The notes: generated by a model from the sequence alone, not told the origin. A DNA stretch of 64,000 nucleotides from Listeria monocytogenes ATCC 19117 (GCF_000307025.1 NC_018584.1:1860001-1924000), one strand, 5' to 3'. Positions 51,238 through 63,107 are shown, numbered from the stretch's first letter. A program made the numbers and translations.

Positions 51238-52145
51238 TATTCTTCTTGACGTAATGATTTTAAAGCTTTTTCAAAGGAACTAGGAAGTGGCGCTTCAAAC
51301 ATCATTCGTTCTTTCGTTGTCGGATGATCAAACCCTAATTTTGCGGCATGGAGAAATTGGCCATTGCCTTTGATTGTATTTTTAGGTCCGTATTTTGGAT
51401 CTCCTGCTAAAGGATGACCAATATATTTCAAATGAACTCGGATTTGGTGCGTACGTCCAGTGTCTAATTTGCAATTAATTAATGTGTAACCTGGTAAACG
51501 CTCTAATACTTCAAAATGCGTTCTCGCTTCTTTCCCATCGCGTACGACTGCCATTTTTTGGCGGTCTTCTTTTGCACGACCGATTGGCGCTTCAATTGTT
51601 CCTTTTTGGTGGACAATGTCACCGTGGACAAGTGCGATATATTCTCTATCCGAAGTTTTGTCTTTTAATTGTTTGGCTAGTGATTCATGGGCATGGTCAT
51701 TTTTAGCAACCATTAATAAGCCAGATGTATCTTTATCAATTCGGTGAACAATTCCTGGACGGATTTTACCGTTAATTCCCGATAAATCATCACAATGGAA
51801 TAGTAAAGCATTCACGAGCGTTCCACTTGCATGTCCCGCAGATGGATGAACGACCATTCCTTCAGGTTTATTTACAACAAGCATATCTTTATCTTCAAAA
51901 TAAATATCGAGTGGAATATCTTCTGCTAAAACTTCTAGTTCTTCTGGTTCACGCACTTCGTAATGAATTTCATCGCCAACTTGTACTTTGTAATTTGGCT
52001 TCGCAAGTTCTCCGTTAACCGTAATATCACCGTTTTTCAGCATGAGTTGTATTGCTGAACGACTTTTTCCCATCATTTCGGCAATCACTTTATCCACACG
52101 TTCACGCGCATGACTTTCTTCTATAATCAATGTTTCATTCTGCAT
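51234..52145 (-). CDS. rluD: RluD-type 23S rRNA pseudouridine synthase
   Basis: 303 residues. An N-terminal S4 RNA-binding domain (RVDKVIAEMMGKSRSAIQLMLKNG) and the RluA-family catalytic motif HRIDKDTSGLLMVAKN with the Asp nucleophile. GRTHQIRVHL follows. It overlaps the lspA stop by 1 bp, the usual lspA-rluD pair. Confidence 0.95.
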   Translation of the reverse strand: MQNETLIIEESHARERVDKVIAEMMGKSRSAIQLMLKNGDITVNGELAKPNYKVQVGDEIHYEVREPEELEVLAEDIPLDIYFEDKDMLVVNKPEGMVVHPSAGHASGTLVNALLFHCDDLSGINGKIRPGIVHRIDKDTSGLLMVAKNDHAHESLAKQLKDKTSDREYIALVHGDIVHQKGTIEAPIGRAKEDRQKMAVVRDGKEARTHFEVLERLPGYTLINCKLDTGRTHQIRVHLKYIGHPLAGDPKYGPKNTIKGNGQFLHAAKLGFDHPTTKERMMFEAPLPSSFEKALKSLRQEEY

Positions 52146-52609
52146 TATTTAATTCCTTTCGTTTTTCGGTCGTCTACAAAAACATACACGAGCATTAGTA
52201 CGACACCAACTGAAAGCGCGGCATCTGCCACATTAAAGATTGGGAAGTAATAATTTCCCCATACTGTCTGTACAAAATCCACTACTTCTTGATGCAAGAC
52301 TCGGTCGATAAAATTACCAATCGCACCACCTAGAATAAACGCTAAACTAATAGAAAATAGTCGCTTTCCTTTGGCATATTTTTGCATAATATAAATTATA
52401 ATTCCAATAACAACAACAGTAATAAGATAGAAAAACCACATATGTCCTTCCAAAATACTCCAAGCCGCCCCGTCATTACGGTAGCTTGTCCAGTATAAGA
52501 AACCAGGAATAACTTCTATTTTCTGTCCAATTTCCATATTTTGAACAACAATCCATTTAGTTAATTGATCTAGCGCAATCACTGCTAGGGTGATTAGATA
52601 ATAGTACAT
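52145..52609 (-). CDS. lspA: Lipoprotein signal peptidase II
   Basis: 154 residues, four membrane spans. Catalytic Asp residues are in GGAIGNFIDR and FNVADAALSVG. It cleaves lipoprotein signals such as those of LipA and MntA in this window. Confidence 0.97.
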   Translation of the reverse strand: MYYYLITLAVIALDQLTKWIVVQNMEIGQKIEVIPGFLYWTSYRNDGAAWSILEGHMWFFYLITVVVIGIIIYIMQKYAKGKRLFSISLAFILGGAIGNFIDRVLHQEVVDFVQTVWGNYYFPIFNVADAALSVGVVLMLVYVFVDDRKTKGIK

Positions 52610-52639
52610 TTTCCGAACCCTCTTTTCACATCAGTTAGA

Positions 52640-52685
52640 TAAAAAGTACGCGCTCCCCTTTAAAAATAAGAAGAGCGCATCACTT
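52640..52685 (-). terminator. Terminator of the NCS2 permease gene
   Basis: Stem GCGCTC / GAGCGC with an A/T-rich loop and CTTTTTATC on the minus strand, between the permease and lspA. Confidence 0.7.
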
Positions 52686-52690
52686 CTTTG

Positions 52691-53974
52691 TTATTGTATG
52701 ATAAATTGAAGCAAAAATAAAGCTGCAATTACATACATGACTGGTGAAGTACGTTCCTCATTTTTCGTGAAAGCACGAAGGATTGGATACGCAATGAAAC
52801 CAGCTGCAATTCCGTCTGCAATACTATACGTCAGCGGGATTAACACAATAATCAGTAGTGCTGAAAAAGTTTCTGCCGCATTCGATAAATCCATTTCTTT
52901 AAATTCTTGCAGCATCGACATACCGATAATAATTAAAATCGGCGCAATCGCACTGTTCGGAATAAAAGATAATACCGGCATTAAGAAAAGGGATGCGATA
53001 AAGAACAGACCAGTTGTTATTGTTGCTAAACCAGTTTTTGCTCCACTCGCAAACATCGAGCCACTTTCAAGTGCAGAGATCGTTGGGCTTGTACCAAATA
53101 AGCCAGATAAAAAGGCTGTCAGTGAGCTAGCTTTTAAAATGCGTGGTAATTTTTCGGTTTGCTTCAGTTGCCTTACTTGTCCATTGGTAAGTCCAACTGT
53201 TTCAAACACAATAACCATCGTCATCGTAAAGACGGCACTCCAAAAACCAACGCTCGCCATTCCGGAAAAATCAGCTTTAAAGAGTACATCACTCCACGGT
53301 GCAACGCTTATCGAAGCACCTCCAGCTTTCCCGGCAACACCAAACATCACACCAACGACTGTCCCGATTATTAAACTCCATAAGAAAGCGCCTGGAATTT
53401 TTCGAATAACTAGAATCATCGTTAATAGTAGTGTTACAAGTGTTGCTAATACGAATGGATCGCCTAAATCTCCAACGGCAATAATAGCATGTTTCCCGCG
53501 CGTGACGATTCCGCCCTTCTCAAGCCCTAGGAAGATTAAGAATAAACCTAACCCAACCGTAATCGCTTGTTTTAAAATTAGGGGAATAGCTTCATTTAGT
53601 TTTCCTGCAAGTGGTGTAAACGCAAGAATCATAAATAGTAAGCCACTCATCGTAACAGCAGCGAGTGCAACCTGCCAACTTAGTCCCATTCCTTGAACAA
53701 GGGTATACGCAAACAGCGCATTAATCCCCATCCCAGGCATTAGAATAAGCGGTGCATTTGCCCAAAATCCCATAATCAAACAACCTAACGCCGAAATAAA
53801 AATCGTCGCAAGGACTGCTCCTTGATAAGGAACTCCAGCCTCCGCTAAAATCGAGCTATTGACGACAATAATATATGCCACCGTAAAAAAGCCAATCATA
53901 CCAGCCAAAAATTCGGTCCGGAAATTGGTTTTATGCTCGTTCAGCCGAAATACTTTGTTGAAAAATTTCTGCAT
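52691..53974 (-). CDS. AzgA/PbuG-type purine permease (NCS2)
   Basis: 427 residues, about 12-13 membrane segments. It begins FRLNEHKTNFRTEFLAGMIGFFTVAYIIVV, then PLILMPGMGINALFAY and FSGLFGTSPTISALESG variants typical of the AzgA/PbuG hypoxanthine-guanine branch rather than the uracil branch. Substrate not proven. AGGAAAAAG precedes the ATG. Confidence 0.9.
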   Translation of the reverse strand: MQKFFNKVFRLNEHKTNFRTEFLAGMIGFFTVAYIIVVNSSILAEAGVPYQGAVLATIFISALGCLIMGFWANAPLILMPGMGINALFAYTLVQGMGLSWQVALAAVTMSGLLFMILAFTPLAGKLNEAIPLILKQAITVGLGLFLIFLGLEKGGIVTRGKHAIIAVGDLGDPFVLATLVTLLLTMILVIRKIPGAFLWSLIIGTVVGVMFGVAGKAGGASISVAPWSDVLFKADFSGMASVGFWSAVFTMTMVIVFETVGLTNGQVRQLKQTEKLPRILKASSLTAFLSGLFGTSPTISALESGSMFASGAKTGLATITTGLFFIASLFLMPVLSFIPNSAIAPILIIIGMSMLQEFKEMDLSNAAETFSALLIIVLIPLTYSIADGIAAGFIAYPILRAFTKNEERTSPVMYVIAALFLLQFIIQ

Positions 53975-54041
53975 ACTTTTTCCTCATTATGAAATTGTCC
54001 CTCTCCCAACCCGCAGAGTATTGCCCCTGCCACAGAACTTT

Positions 54042-54070
54042 ATTATAACAAAGATAGTACATATACGAAA
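54042..54070 (-). promoter_or_regulatory. Promoter of the NCS2 permease gene
   Basis: TTTCGT (54065-54070), 17-nt spacer, TATAAT (54042-54047) on the minus strand. It gives a leader of about 60 nt with GCAG / CTGC pairing potential. Confidence 0.7.
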
Positions 54071-54109
54071 GGAAAAGTTTTTTGTTACGCCGCCAGAACG
54101 CCTTATTTA

Positions 54110-54118
54110 TGCTATAAT
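54110..54118 (+). promoter_or_regulatory. Extended -10 promoter of the MATE gene
   Basis: TGCTATAAT ending at 54118, 29 bp before the TTG start. No clear -35. Confidence 0.55.
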
Positions 54119-54147
54119 CTGAATGGATGCAAAAAGGAGATGATTAC

Positions 54148-55518
54148 TTGCAAAAAACAGTCACATATGGGGCAAAATGGAAACAATTTTTAACGATATT
54201 CACACCGATTGTCATTACGCAACTCACGCTTTTCTCTATGACATTTTTCGATACGACGATGAGCGGAAATTATTCAAATCAGGCACTGGCTGGTGTAGCA
54301 ATTGGGAGTTCGTTCTGGGCTCCAGTAAATGCTGCTTTTTCTGGGTTACTGATGGCCATCACGCCAATCATCGCCCAATTAATCGGAGCGAAGAAAGAAA
54401 AACAAGTCAAAAACACGGTGCATAACGGTCTATATATTGCTTTATTTTTAGCTTTTATTTTAATTCTTATTAATTTTTTGGTCGTTCCAACGATTTTGAC
54501 ACACATGCCCGTTACGGCAGAAGTCGCGGGGATTGCTCGTCATTTCTTAAATGGCATTTGTATCGGAATCCCGGCTTTCTTTATTTCCGCGATTTTGCGT
54601 TCTTTTATTGATTCGCTTGGTTTAACTAGGGTAACGATGCTCATTACACTTTGTACCGTTCCATTTAATATCTTTTTAAATTACTGCTTTATTTTTGGAA
54701 ACTTTGGTTTTCCGGAAATGGGTGGAGCTGGTAGTGGTTACGCGACAGGGATTACGTATTGGCTCGTTGTTTTAGTTAGTGTTATTTTGATTCAAACACA
54801 AACTAGATTACGAAAATTTGGTATTTTCAAAGGGCTTACGGCACTTCGTTTTTCTAAGATAAAAGAGATCATCGGCATTGGCGTTCCAAATGGTTTGACA
54901 ATTTTATTTGAAACGAGTATTTTCTCAGCGGTAACCATTTTAATGGGAGCCTTTGGGACGGAGACAATTGCGGCACATCAATCCGCAAATAGTGTCTGCA
55001 CACTGCTCTATGCTTTCCCGCTTAGTGTTGCTTCTACGTTGACCATTCTTGGCGGGTACGAGACAGGGGCAAAACGCTTAAAAGATGCCAAACAGTATCG
55101 TCATATTGGTATGGCTGCTGCGATTTTCATTGGTTGTGTAAATGGTGCAATCCTATTTTTCTTCCGCGATATTATTGCTGGTTTTTATACGAACGATCCC
55201 GCTTTGAGCAATTTAATCATGCATTTCTTAGTTTACGCGATATTGTTTCAATTTGCGGATGCTGTCCTGTCGCCAGTTCTCGGGGCACTTAGAGGATATA
55301 AAGATGTTACGGTCACCTCGATTGTTGCCTTTATTTCTTATTGGTTGATTGGGCTTCCAGTAGGCTACGGTTTATCGTTTACGAATCTTGGCCCATTCGG
55401 TTACTGGATAGGGTTAAGTACTGGCCTGTTTGTCGCCGCATTTATTTTATCCATTCGGGTTCGTAAAACGGAGCAAAAACTTTCTTTCAACACAAAAGAC
55501 GCAGAGATTTCGAGTTAA
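54148..55518 (+). CDS. MATE-family efflux transporter
   Basis: 456 residues, 12 membrane segments in two homologous halves (ITQLTLFSMTFFDTTMSGNY; IIGIGVPNGLTILFETSIF). MATE proteins export drugs or metabolites using Na+ or H+ gradients; the substrate is not known. I choose TTG at 54148 because AAAAGGAG stands 8 nt before it; the ATG at 54127 lies upstream of that ribosome site. Confidence 0.9.
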   Translation: MQKTVTYGAKWKQFLTIFTPIVITQLTLFSMTFFDTTMSGNYSNQALAGVAIGSSFWAPVNAAFSGLLMAITPIIAQLIGAKKEKQVKNTVHNGLYIALFLAFILILINFLVVPTILTHMPVTAEVAGIARHFLNGICIGIPAFFISAILRSFIDSLGLTRVTMLITLCTVPFNIFLNYCFIFGNFGFPEMGGAGSGYATGITYWLVVLVSVILIQTQTRLRKFGIFKGLTALRFSKIKEIIGIGVPNGLTILFETSIFSAVTILMGAFGTETIAAHQSANSVCTLLYAFPLSVASTLTILGGYETGAKRLKDAKQYRHIGMAAAIFIGCVNGAILFFFRDIIAGFYTNDPALSNLIMHFLVYAILFQFADAVLSPVLGALRGYKDVTVTSIVAFISYWLIGLPVGYGLSFTNLGPFGYWIGLSTGLFVAAFILSIRVRKTEQKLSFNTKDAEISS

Positions 55519-55533
55519 TCTCTGCGTCTTTTT

Positions 55534-55535
<2 letters not shown>
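55498..55535. terminator. Bidirectional terminator, MATE gene / mntA
   Basis: Stem GACGCAGAGATT / AATCTCTGCGTC with loop TCGAGTT and T7 on the plus side, TTTT on the minus side. The MATE stop codon lies in the 3' arm. Confidence 0.9.
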
Positions 55536-57305
<1,770 letters not shown>

Positions 57306-57308
57306 CTA

Positions 57309-58031
57309 TTACACCCCCGTCGCAAATGCCACCGGTGCGTCACCGTAAGCAAATTGAATTTTCTCTTCTGTAAATGTTTGCTCCACTGGACCGTGCGCGA
57401 CTAACTTCTTATTAAGTAAAATGATATCGTCGAAGTAAGCAGCCACTTTATGAAAATCATGATGGACCACGACAATCGTTTTCCCATTATCTCTTAGCTT
57501 TTTTAACAGGCGCATAATCAGCGCTTCACTCGTCATATCAATACCTGCAAATGGCTCATCTAAAAAGAAAATTTCCGCATGTTGGGCAAGTGCTCGTGCG
57601 ATAAAAACACGTTGCAGTTGGCCGCCAGATAGCTCTCCTATTTGTCTTTTCATAAAGCCTGTCATTTCTACTTGTTCTAACGCATCTAATGCGAGTTGTT
57701 TCTCTTTTTTTCCGGGACGCTTAATTAATCCGAGCGCCGGATACGTTCCGAGCAACACCATATCAAAAACGGTAATTGGGAAAGTTAAATCTACTTCACT
57801 CCGTTGCGGTACGTATGCGATTTTCTTTCTCCAATATGTAAGTGGTTTGTCAGCCAATGTGACCTGCCCTTGTTCACGCGGAATTAGTCCCATCATTCCT
57901 TTTAATAAGGTTGATTTACCTGCTCCATTTGGACCAACAATACCCGTTAGTTTTCCTGATGCTATTTGAAGTGTGACATTATCAATTGCCACCTTTTGTT
58001 TATACGCTATTGTTAAACCTTGAATTTCCAT
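57309..58031 (-). CDS. mntB: Manganese ABC transporter ATPase
   Basis: 240 residues. Walker A GPNGAGKSTLLKG, signature IGELSGGQLQRVFIARAL, Walker B IFFLDEPFAGID and switch HH in VVVHHDFHK. First gene of the mnt operon behind its own promoter and a dyad. Confidence 0.95.
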   Translation of the reverse strand: MEIQGLTIAYKQKVAIDNVTLQIASGKLTGIVGPNGAGKSTLLKGMMGLIPREQGQVTLADKPLTYWRKKIAYVPQRSEVDLTFPITVFDMVLLGTYPALGLIKRPGKKEKQLALDALEQVEMTGFMKRQIGELSGGQLQRVFIARALAQHAEIFFLDEPFAGIDMTSEALIMRLLKKLRDNGKTIVVVHHDFHKVAAYFDDIILLNKKLVAHGPVEQTFTEEKIQFAYGDAPVAFATGV

Positions 58032-58058
58032 CTAAACCACCCTTTTCCCACAAGACTA

Positions 58059-58080
58059 ATTTTTACACATAACTAAAAAT
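58059..58080 (-). promoter_or_regulatory. MntR-like dyad in the mnt leader
   Basis: Perfect 7-bp arms ATTTTTA / TAAAAAT around 8 nt, 28 bp before mntB. Position and shape fit a DtxR/MntR-family operator, but the match is not diagnostic. Confidence 0.5.
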
Positions 58081-58106
58081 GTTTCCCCAGAGCAACTTTA
58101 GTTCAA

Positions 58107-58135
58107 AGTATAACGGAGAATCTTTTTCTTGTAAA
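58107..58135 (-). promoter_or_regulatory. Promoter of the mnt operon
   Basis: TTTACA (58130-58135), 17-nt spacer, TATACT (58107-58112) on the minus strand. Confidence 0.8.
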
Positions 58136-58146
58136 GTAAAATGTTC

Positions 58147-58180
58147 AAAAAAATCCCGTAGTCGATTAAACTACAGGATT
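58147..58180 (-). terminator. Terminator of the marR-type gene
   Basis: Stem AAATCCtGTAGT / ACTACgGGATTT with loop TTAATCG and T7 on the minus strand. Confidence 0.9.
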
Positions 58181-58190
58181 TTCACTATTA

Positions 58191-58607
58191 TTATTTAATT
58201 GATCCGTCTGCTAATTTTTTGAGCAGTTTGCGGAATTCTGCTTGTTCATACTCAGAAAAAACAGCAAAACGTTTTACAATCATTTCTTTTTTCTTTTTAT
58301 CAATTTCTTTGACAAATTCCTCGGCATTTGGGGTTAATTTCAGTTCAATAATTCGGCGGTCTACTTCTGAACGATGTCGTGTAATAAACTTTTCTTCGAC
58401 TAAAGTATCCGTAATGGCTGTGATGTGACTGGCTGAAACATCAAGCGTTTTAGCTAATTCTGATGTTTTCGTAAGTCCACTTGAAATCAAGCTCAAGACC
58501 CGATACTCGCTACCACTTAACCTTTTGTCGAGTACTGCCTCTACTTCATGACGAAAACTATTAAAAATCCGCTTAATCAATGTTTCAATTTCTAAGTATG
58601 TTTCCAT
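58191..58607 (-). CDS. MarR-family transcriptional regulator
   Basis: 138 residues. Winged helix with GLTKTSELAKTLDVSASHITAITDTLVEEKFI and the wing RHRSEVDRRIIELKLT. Ligand and targets unknown. It follows ctpA by 36 bp without a terminator, so it may be co-transcribed with it. Adjacent genes (mnt, ctpA) are possible but unproven targets. Confidence 0.92.
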   Translation of the reverse strand: METYLEIETLIKRIFNSFRHEVEAVLDKRLSGSEYRVLSLISSGLTKTSELAKTLDVSASHITAITDTLVEEKFITRHRSEVDRRIIELKLTPNAEEFVKEIDKKKKEMIVKRFAVFSEYEQAEFRKLLKKLADGSIK

Positions 58608-58643
58608 TTTCGCTACCTCCAGTTTTTCAAAAAAGTCGTACGT

Positions 58644-60134
58644 TTACTTCACCAAGGCTTTTGCTTTTTGTAGTTGTGGATCTGTTTCTTTTAGATGTTT
58701 TTGTGTTAATTCGACTAATTTATCGGTTGTTACACCTGTCATAATTCCTGTCACATCTAATTTATTTGCTGCTTGGAATCTTTGAACAGCATATTCTGTG
58801 TCTGTATCGTATAAGCCATCTACTTTCCCAACATTGTAATCTAGTGCTTTTAGCAATGTTTCAATGGTTTTAACATCATCACCGAAATCGCCATTTTTGT
58901 AGACTTTGGTGGAAGACGGGATAGTCATAGTTGCATAATCTGGCATGTTCACAACTACATCTGGCGTAATACCTTTTTCATGAATCCATTCGCTATTAGG
59001 TGTTAACCATTTTGCGACAGTTAATTTAAGCGTGGAGTCATCAGATAAAGTTGTTGCCGTTTGGACCGTACCTTTACCAAATGATTTCGTGCCGACAAGT
59101 TTAATGCCACCAGATTCTTTTGCTGCAGCAGCAAGGATTTCTGAAGCACTTGCACTACCACCATCTATTAACATAGTGGTTGGTACTTTTACTTTATAAT
59201 CTCCATGTGAGCTACTATCCGCTTTAATGGCTGATTTATCACCGTCTTTGTCCTGCTCTTGTACAACAATTTTGCCATCGGGAACAAAGAGGCTAGAAAT
59301 CGAAACTGCTTGATCAAGTAACCCACCAGGATTTCCTCGCAGGTCAAGAACAAGGCCCTTCATGCCATCTTTTTCAAGGGATTTCAATGCCTTTTCAAGC
59401 TCATCATAGGTTGTTTCTGAAAATGTACTAATGGTGACGTGCGCAATTTTGTCACTGCCCATTTCTTTGTACACCGTTTCGATTGGAATTTCATCACGAG
59501 TAATCGTGACATCAAATGGTTTATCTTCGTTGGAACGTTGAATGGTCAGGGTTACTTTGGTGCCTTTTTCACCACGGATTTTTTGTGTTGCTTCTGTTGC
59601 TGTATCGCCTTTAACAGACTTCCCATCTACTTGTGTAATAATATCTTGTGGCCGTAAACCAGCTTTTTCGGCTGGAGAGTTTTTGATTGGCGAAACTATT
59701 ACAATAGCCCCATCTTTTTCTTGAATCTCCGCACCAATACCTTCAAAACTAGCAGAAATTGTATCGTTAAACTCTGAAGATTCTTTTTTCGACATAAATG
59801 TGGAATAAGGATCATCTAATGAATTGACCATACCATTTATTGCTCCATCTATCATCGTTGTAGATTTTGTATCTTTATAATATTTGCTTGTAATTTCGTC
59901 GTATACATCGTAGAGCTTGGTAAATTCTTTTCGTTCTGGAATGCTCACTTTTACTTGCTTGTCATCCCCTAAAGACATTACGATTGTAGTCACTAATGCC
60001 GTCACAAAAACAAAAGCGAATAGTAGCATTATAAATGGGAATAACTTCATTTTTATATAACCATTGCCGGGTTTTGCTTTTTGTTCTTCGTCTTTCTCCA
60101 CGTTATTTGGTTCGTTTTGTGGGGATTCTTCCAT
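58644..60134 (-). CDS. ctpA: C-terminal processing protease CtpA (S41)
   Basis: 496 residues. One N-terminal membrane span (about 32-54), then a PDZ domain (ENSPAEKAGLRPQDIITQVDG-like), the S41 protease with Ser in DGGSASASEILAAA and Lys in GTKSFGKGTVQT, and a C-terminal peptidoglycan-binding domain (DVKTIETLLKALDYNVGKVDGLYD). The active site faces outside. It cleaves proteins near the wall. Confidence 0.95.
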   Translation of the reverse strand: MEESPQNEPNNVEKDEEQKAKPGNGYIKMKLFPFIMLLFAFVFVTALVTTIVMSLGDDKQVKVSIPERKEFTKLYDVYDEITSKYYKDTKSTTMIDGAINGMVNSLDDPYSTFMSKKESSEFNDTISASFEGIGAEIQEKDGAIVIVSPIKNSPAEKAGLRPQDIITQVDGKSVKGDTATEATQKIRGEKGTKVTLTIQRSNEDKPFDVTITRDEIPIETVYKEMGSDKIAHVTISTFSETTYDELEKALKSLEKDGMKGLVLDLRGNPGGLLDQAVSISSLFVPDGKIVVQEQDKDGDKSAIKADSSSHGDYKVKVPTTMLIDGGSASASEILAAAAKESGGIKLVGTKSFGKGTVQTATTLSDDSTLKLTVAKWLTPNSEWIHEKGITPDVVVNMPDYATMTIPSSTKVYKNGDFGDDVKTIETLLKALDYNVGKVDGLYDTDTEYAVQRFQAANKLDVTGIMTGVTTDKLVELTQKHLKETDPQLQKAKALVK

Positions 60135-60245
60135 CTTTCTTCACCACTTTCTATGTAAAATGTGGCTAGTAATAGCACATTTTATTTAACTCATTTATTT
60201 TACCAGTTTTCCATTCATTTTGGTATCTTTTTTTCATGCTACACA

Positions 60246-60281
60246 AAAAAGGAGGATTCTGGACAGAATCCTCCTTTTCGC
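60246..60281 (-). terminator. Terminator of the copper operon
   Basis: Stem AAGGAGGATTC / GAATCCTCCTT with loop TGTCCA and T6 on the minus strand, 7 bp after copZ. Confidence 0.92.
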
Positions 60282-60288
60282 TTTTAAA

Positions 60289-60495
60289 TTAAGCTACTTC
60301 ATAACCTGCTTCTTCCACAGCATCAATTAACGCATCTTCTGTCACTTGTCCTTTTTCAAACTCAACAGTAGCTGTTCCTTCATCAAGTGATACTACTGCA
60401 CTTTTCACGCCATTAACTTCTGATAAAGCTTTTGTTACGCGAGCCTCGCAGTGAGAACAAGTCATACCTTCTACATTTAATGTTAATTTTTCCAT
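60289..60495 (-). CDS. copZ: Copper chaperone CopZ
   Basis: 68 residues. A single HMA domain with GMTCSHCEARV (Cys13, Cys16). It carries Cu(I) to CopA. Last gene of csoR-copA-copZ, 12 bp after copA. Confidence 0.97.
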   Translation of the reverse strand: MEKLTLNVEGMTCSHCEARVTKALSEVNGVKSAVVSLDEGTATVEFEKGQVTEDALIDAVEEAGYEVA

Positions 60496-60507
60496 GTTAA
60501 ATTCCTC

Positions 60508-62721
60508 CTATGATTTAAATTTATATCTTTTTAAGCGAAGTGCGTTTGTGACAACAGAAACGGAACTAAATGCCATCGCAAGTCCTGCTACCCAAGGGGC
60601 AAGTAAGCCTAGTGCCGCAATTGGAATACCCGCACAGTTATATGCTAGCGCCCAGAAAAAGTTTTGACGGATGTTTCGCATGGTTGCTTTGGAAAGTTCG
60701 ATTGTTTCTGGAATGAGTGTTAAACGATGACTTACAAGTGTTACATCTCCTGTTTCAATCGCAATGTCAGTTCCAGTACCGATACTAATCCCAATATCAC
60801 TTGCCGCAAGAGCTGGAGCATCATTAATGCCATCACCAACGAATGCAACGATATGACCGTCTTGCTGTAATTTCTCGACTAAGGCGCTCTTATCATTTGG
60901 TAGTTGTTCGGCAAAGAACATATCAATACCTAAATCTTTAGCCATATTTTCTACGACAACAGATTGGTCCCCAGAACAAATTGCTGTTTTAATACCTTGT
61001 GCTTTTAGTTTTTGGATAGCTTCTTTTGCTTCTGGTCGTGGTGTGTCAGATAAAGCGAGGGCACCTGCGTATACACCATCAATTGCCATTGCTACGACTG
61101 TTTTTCCTGCATGCATCCAACTTTCGATTAATTCATCATCTTCTTTTGGAATCGTTGTAAGGGAAGAAACATAGCGGTAAGCACCTAGTTCCACTTTACT
61201 ATCATCCAGATTACCGGTCATGCCGTGCCCAGCTTTCGCGCGGATTTTCCCTTGTTTCACTGCGGAAGCATCTATATTCTCTGGCTCTAACATCTTAATA
61301 ATCGCTTTCGCAATCGGATGCTCTGATTGTTGTTCCATTAAGAATAAATAAGGGAAAAAGTGATCATTGGCTGCTTTTTTATCACTCACTTCTAGTTTAC
61401 CTTCTGTTAAAGTACCAGTTTTGTCAAAAACGATAGTATCCACTTTAGAAGTACGTTCTAAATGTTCGCCACCTTTAAATAATATCCCACTTTCGGCGCC
61501 TTTACCAGTTCCAGCCATGATAGCGGTTGGCGTTGCAAGACCAAGCGCACAGGGACAGGCGATAACTAATACCGCAATCGCAGCTTCAAGTGAACCATCC
61601 ACCGTTCCAGTAACAAGATACCAAATAATAAAGGTTACAGCAGCAATCCCAAGTACAATTGGTACAAATATGCCGGAAATTCTATCTGCCAAACGTTGAA
61701 TTGGCGCTTTAATACCTTGCGCTTCTTCCACCAAACGAATAATGGATTCTAAAACGGTTTCTTCCATTCGTTTCGTAATTTTTGCTTGGAAAGCCCCGTC
61801 AAAGTTAATCGTTGCGCCAATAACAGAATCGCCTGGTTTCTTCTCTACTGGTACAGGTTCCCCAGTAATCATCGCTTCATCAATACTCGTTTCACCAGAA
61901 ATAATTTCGGCATCCATCGGAACTTTTTCACCCGGACGAACAAGGATAATATCGCCAATTTTCAATGAATCTACTGGCACTAACCATTCTTTTCCTTCTC
62001 GAATAACGGTCGCTTCTTTTGCTTGTAATTCAAGTAAACCAGCAATAGATTCGGTTGTTCTCGATGTTGCGTATGATTCAAGTAATTTACCTAACAAGAT
62101 TAAGGTGATTAACACAGCACTTGTTTCAAAGTAGTAATGCGGCATCACGCTCGGATCAATCATGTGACGAATGTATTCCACTACACTATAGAAATAAGCA
62201 GCAGAAGTCCCAAGTGCGACTAATACATCCATATTTGCACTTTTACCTCGAAGCGCTTTATAAGCCCCATCATAAAACCGCCAACCAATATAAAACTGAA
62301 CAATCGTTGCGAGTACTAATTGGATGGTTGGATTAATCCAGTTACCAATCGTTTCCGCAAACACCATTTCATGAATGTACGGAATATGTGTCACCATGGT
62401 AAGAAGTAATGGTAAGGAAAGAACCGCCGAAAGAATAAAACGTCTCACTTCTTTTTTGAAATTCTTTTCTAACACAGCATCTTTTTCTTCTTTAGACATT
62501 TTTTCCGCCGCGTCATAACCCGCATGTTTAACAACTTTAATCAAATCTTCTGTCGATGTAACTTCCGGGTCATAATATACGGCTGCATTTTCCGTTACTA
62601 AGTTGACATTCGCTTTTTCTACACCATCTGCTTTATTTAACGATTTTTCAATTCTCGTGGAACAGGCCGCACAAGTCATTCCAAAAATGTTTAAATCTTG
62701 TCTTACATATTTATCACTCAT
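60508..62721 (-). CDS. copA: Copper-exporting P1B-type ATPase CopA
   Basis: 737 residues. One N-terminal HMA domain ([13 protein letters not shown], Cys17/Cys20), where many homologues have two. Membrane CPC motif in [15 protein letters not shown], phosphorylation site [17 protein letters not shown], and [17 protein letters not shown]. It exports Cu(I). Confidence 0.97.
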   Translation of the reverse strand: MSDKYVRQDLNIFGMTCAACSTRIEKSLNKADGVEKANVNLVTENAAVYYDPEVTSTEDLIKVVKHAGYDAAEKMSKEEKDAVLEKNFKKEVRRFILSAVLSLPLLLTMVTHIPYIHEMVFAETIGNWINPTIQLVLATIVQFYIGWRFYDGAYKALRGKSANMDVLVALGTSAAYFYSVVEYIRHMIDPSVMPHYYFETSAVLITLILLGKLLESYATSRTTESIAGLLELQAKEATVIREGKEWLVPVDSLKIGDIILVRPGEKVPMDAEIISGETSIDEAMITGEPVPVEKKPGDSVIGATINFDGAFQAKITKRMEETVLESIIRLVEEAQGIKAPIQRLADRISGIFVPIVLGIAAVTFIIWYLVTGTVDGSLEAAIAVLVIACPCALGLATPTAIMAGTGKGAESGILFKGGEHLERTSKVDTIVFDKTGTLTEGKLEVSDKKAANDHFFPYLFLMEQQSEHPIAKAIIKMLEPENIDASAVKQGKIRAKAGHGMTGNLDDSKVELGAYRYVSSLTTIPKEDDELIESWMHAGKTVVAMAIDGVYAGALALSDTPRPEAKEAIQKLKAQGIKTAICSGDQSVVVENMAKDLGIDMFFAEQLPNDKSALVEKLQQDGHIVAFVGDGINDAPALAASDIGISIGTGTDIAIETGDVTLVSHRLTLIPETIELSKATMRNIRQNFFWALAYNCAGIPIAALGLLAPWVAGLAMAFSSVSVVTNALRLKRYKFKS

Positions 62722-62735
62722 CGTATATACCCCCC

Positions 62736-63029
62736 TCAGGTTTTCGAAAATTGACGTATTGCTTTAAGTAAGTCCTCCATTACGTCATCTTCCCCATTTT
62801 TTGCTGCATCTACAACACAGTGTGCTGTATGATGTTCTAGTACTTGTAAACCAACATTTTTGAGCGCTTTATTCGCTGCTGAAATTTGAACTAAAATGTC
62901 TGTACAATATCTATCATCCTCGACCATTTGAGCGATACCGCGGATTTGGCCTTCGATACGTCGCAAACGATTTTGAAGTAATTTCGTTTCATCTTCTTTG
63001 CGTGGAACAATTGGTTGATCGTGTTTCAT
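62736..63029 (-). CDS. csoR: Copper-sensing repressor CsoR
   Basis: 97 residues. DUF156 fold with the Cu(I) ligands Cys42, His67 and Cys71, spaced as in known CsoR, which tells it from FrmR or CstR. First gene of the copper operon; it should bind the operator at its own promoter. AAAGGAGGAG precedes the ATG. Confidence 0.97.
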   Translation of the reverse strand: MKHDQPIVPRKEDETKLLQNRLRRIEGQIRGIAQMVEDDRYCTDILVQISAANKALKNVGLQVLEHHTAHCVVDAAKNGEDDVMEDLLKAIRQFSKT

Positions 63030-63059
63030 TTTTTCTCCTCCTTTGTTTCTACAATTAAC

Positions 63060-63088
63060 AGTATACCCCCTATAGGTATTTTATGCAA
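63060..63088 (-). promoter_or_regulatory. csoR-copA-copZ promoter with CsoR operator
   Basis: TTGCAT (63083-63088), 17-nt spacer, TATACT (63060-63065) on the minus strand. The pseudo-palindrome ATACCCCCTATAGGTAT (63063-63079) fills the spacer and touches the -10, matching the GC-centred CsoR type. Confidence 0.88.
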
Positions 63089-63107
63089 CCATTTAATTTC
63101 TGAGAAC

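Noticed and set aside
53975-54041. Purine riboswitch before the NCS2 permease
   Set aside because: The conserved loop and junction motifs of the purine aptamer are absent.
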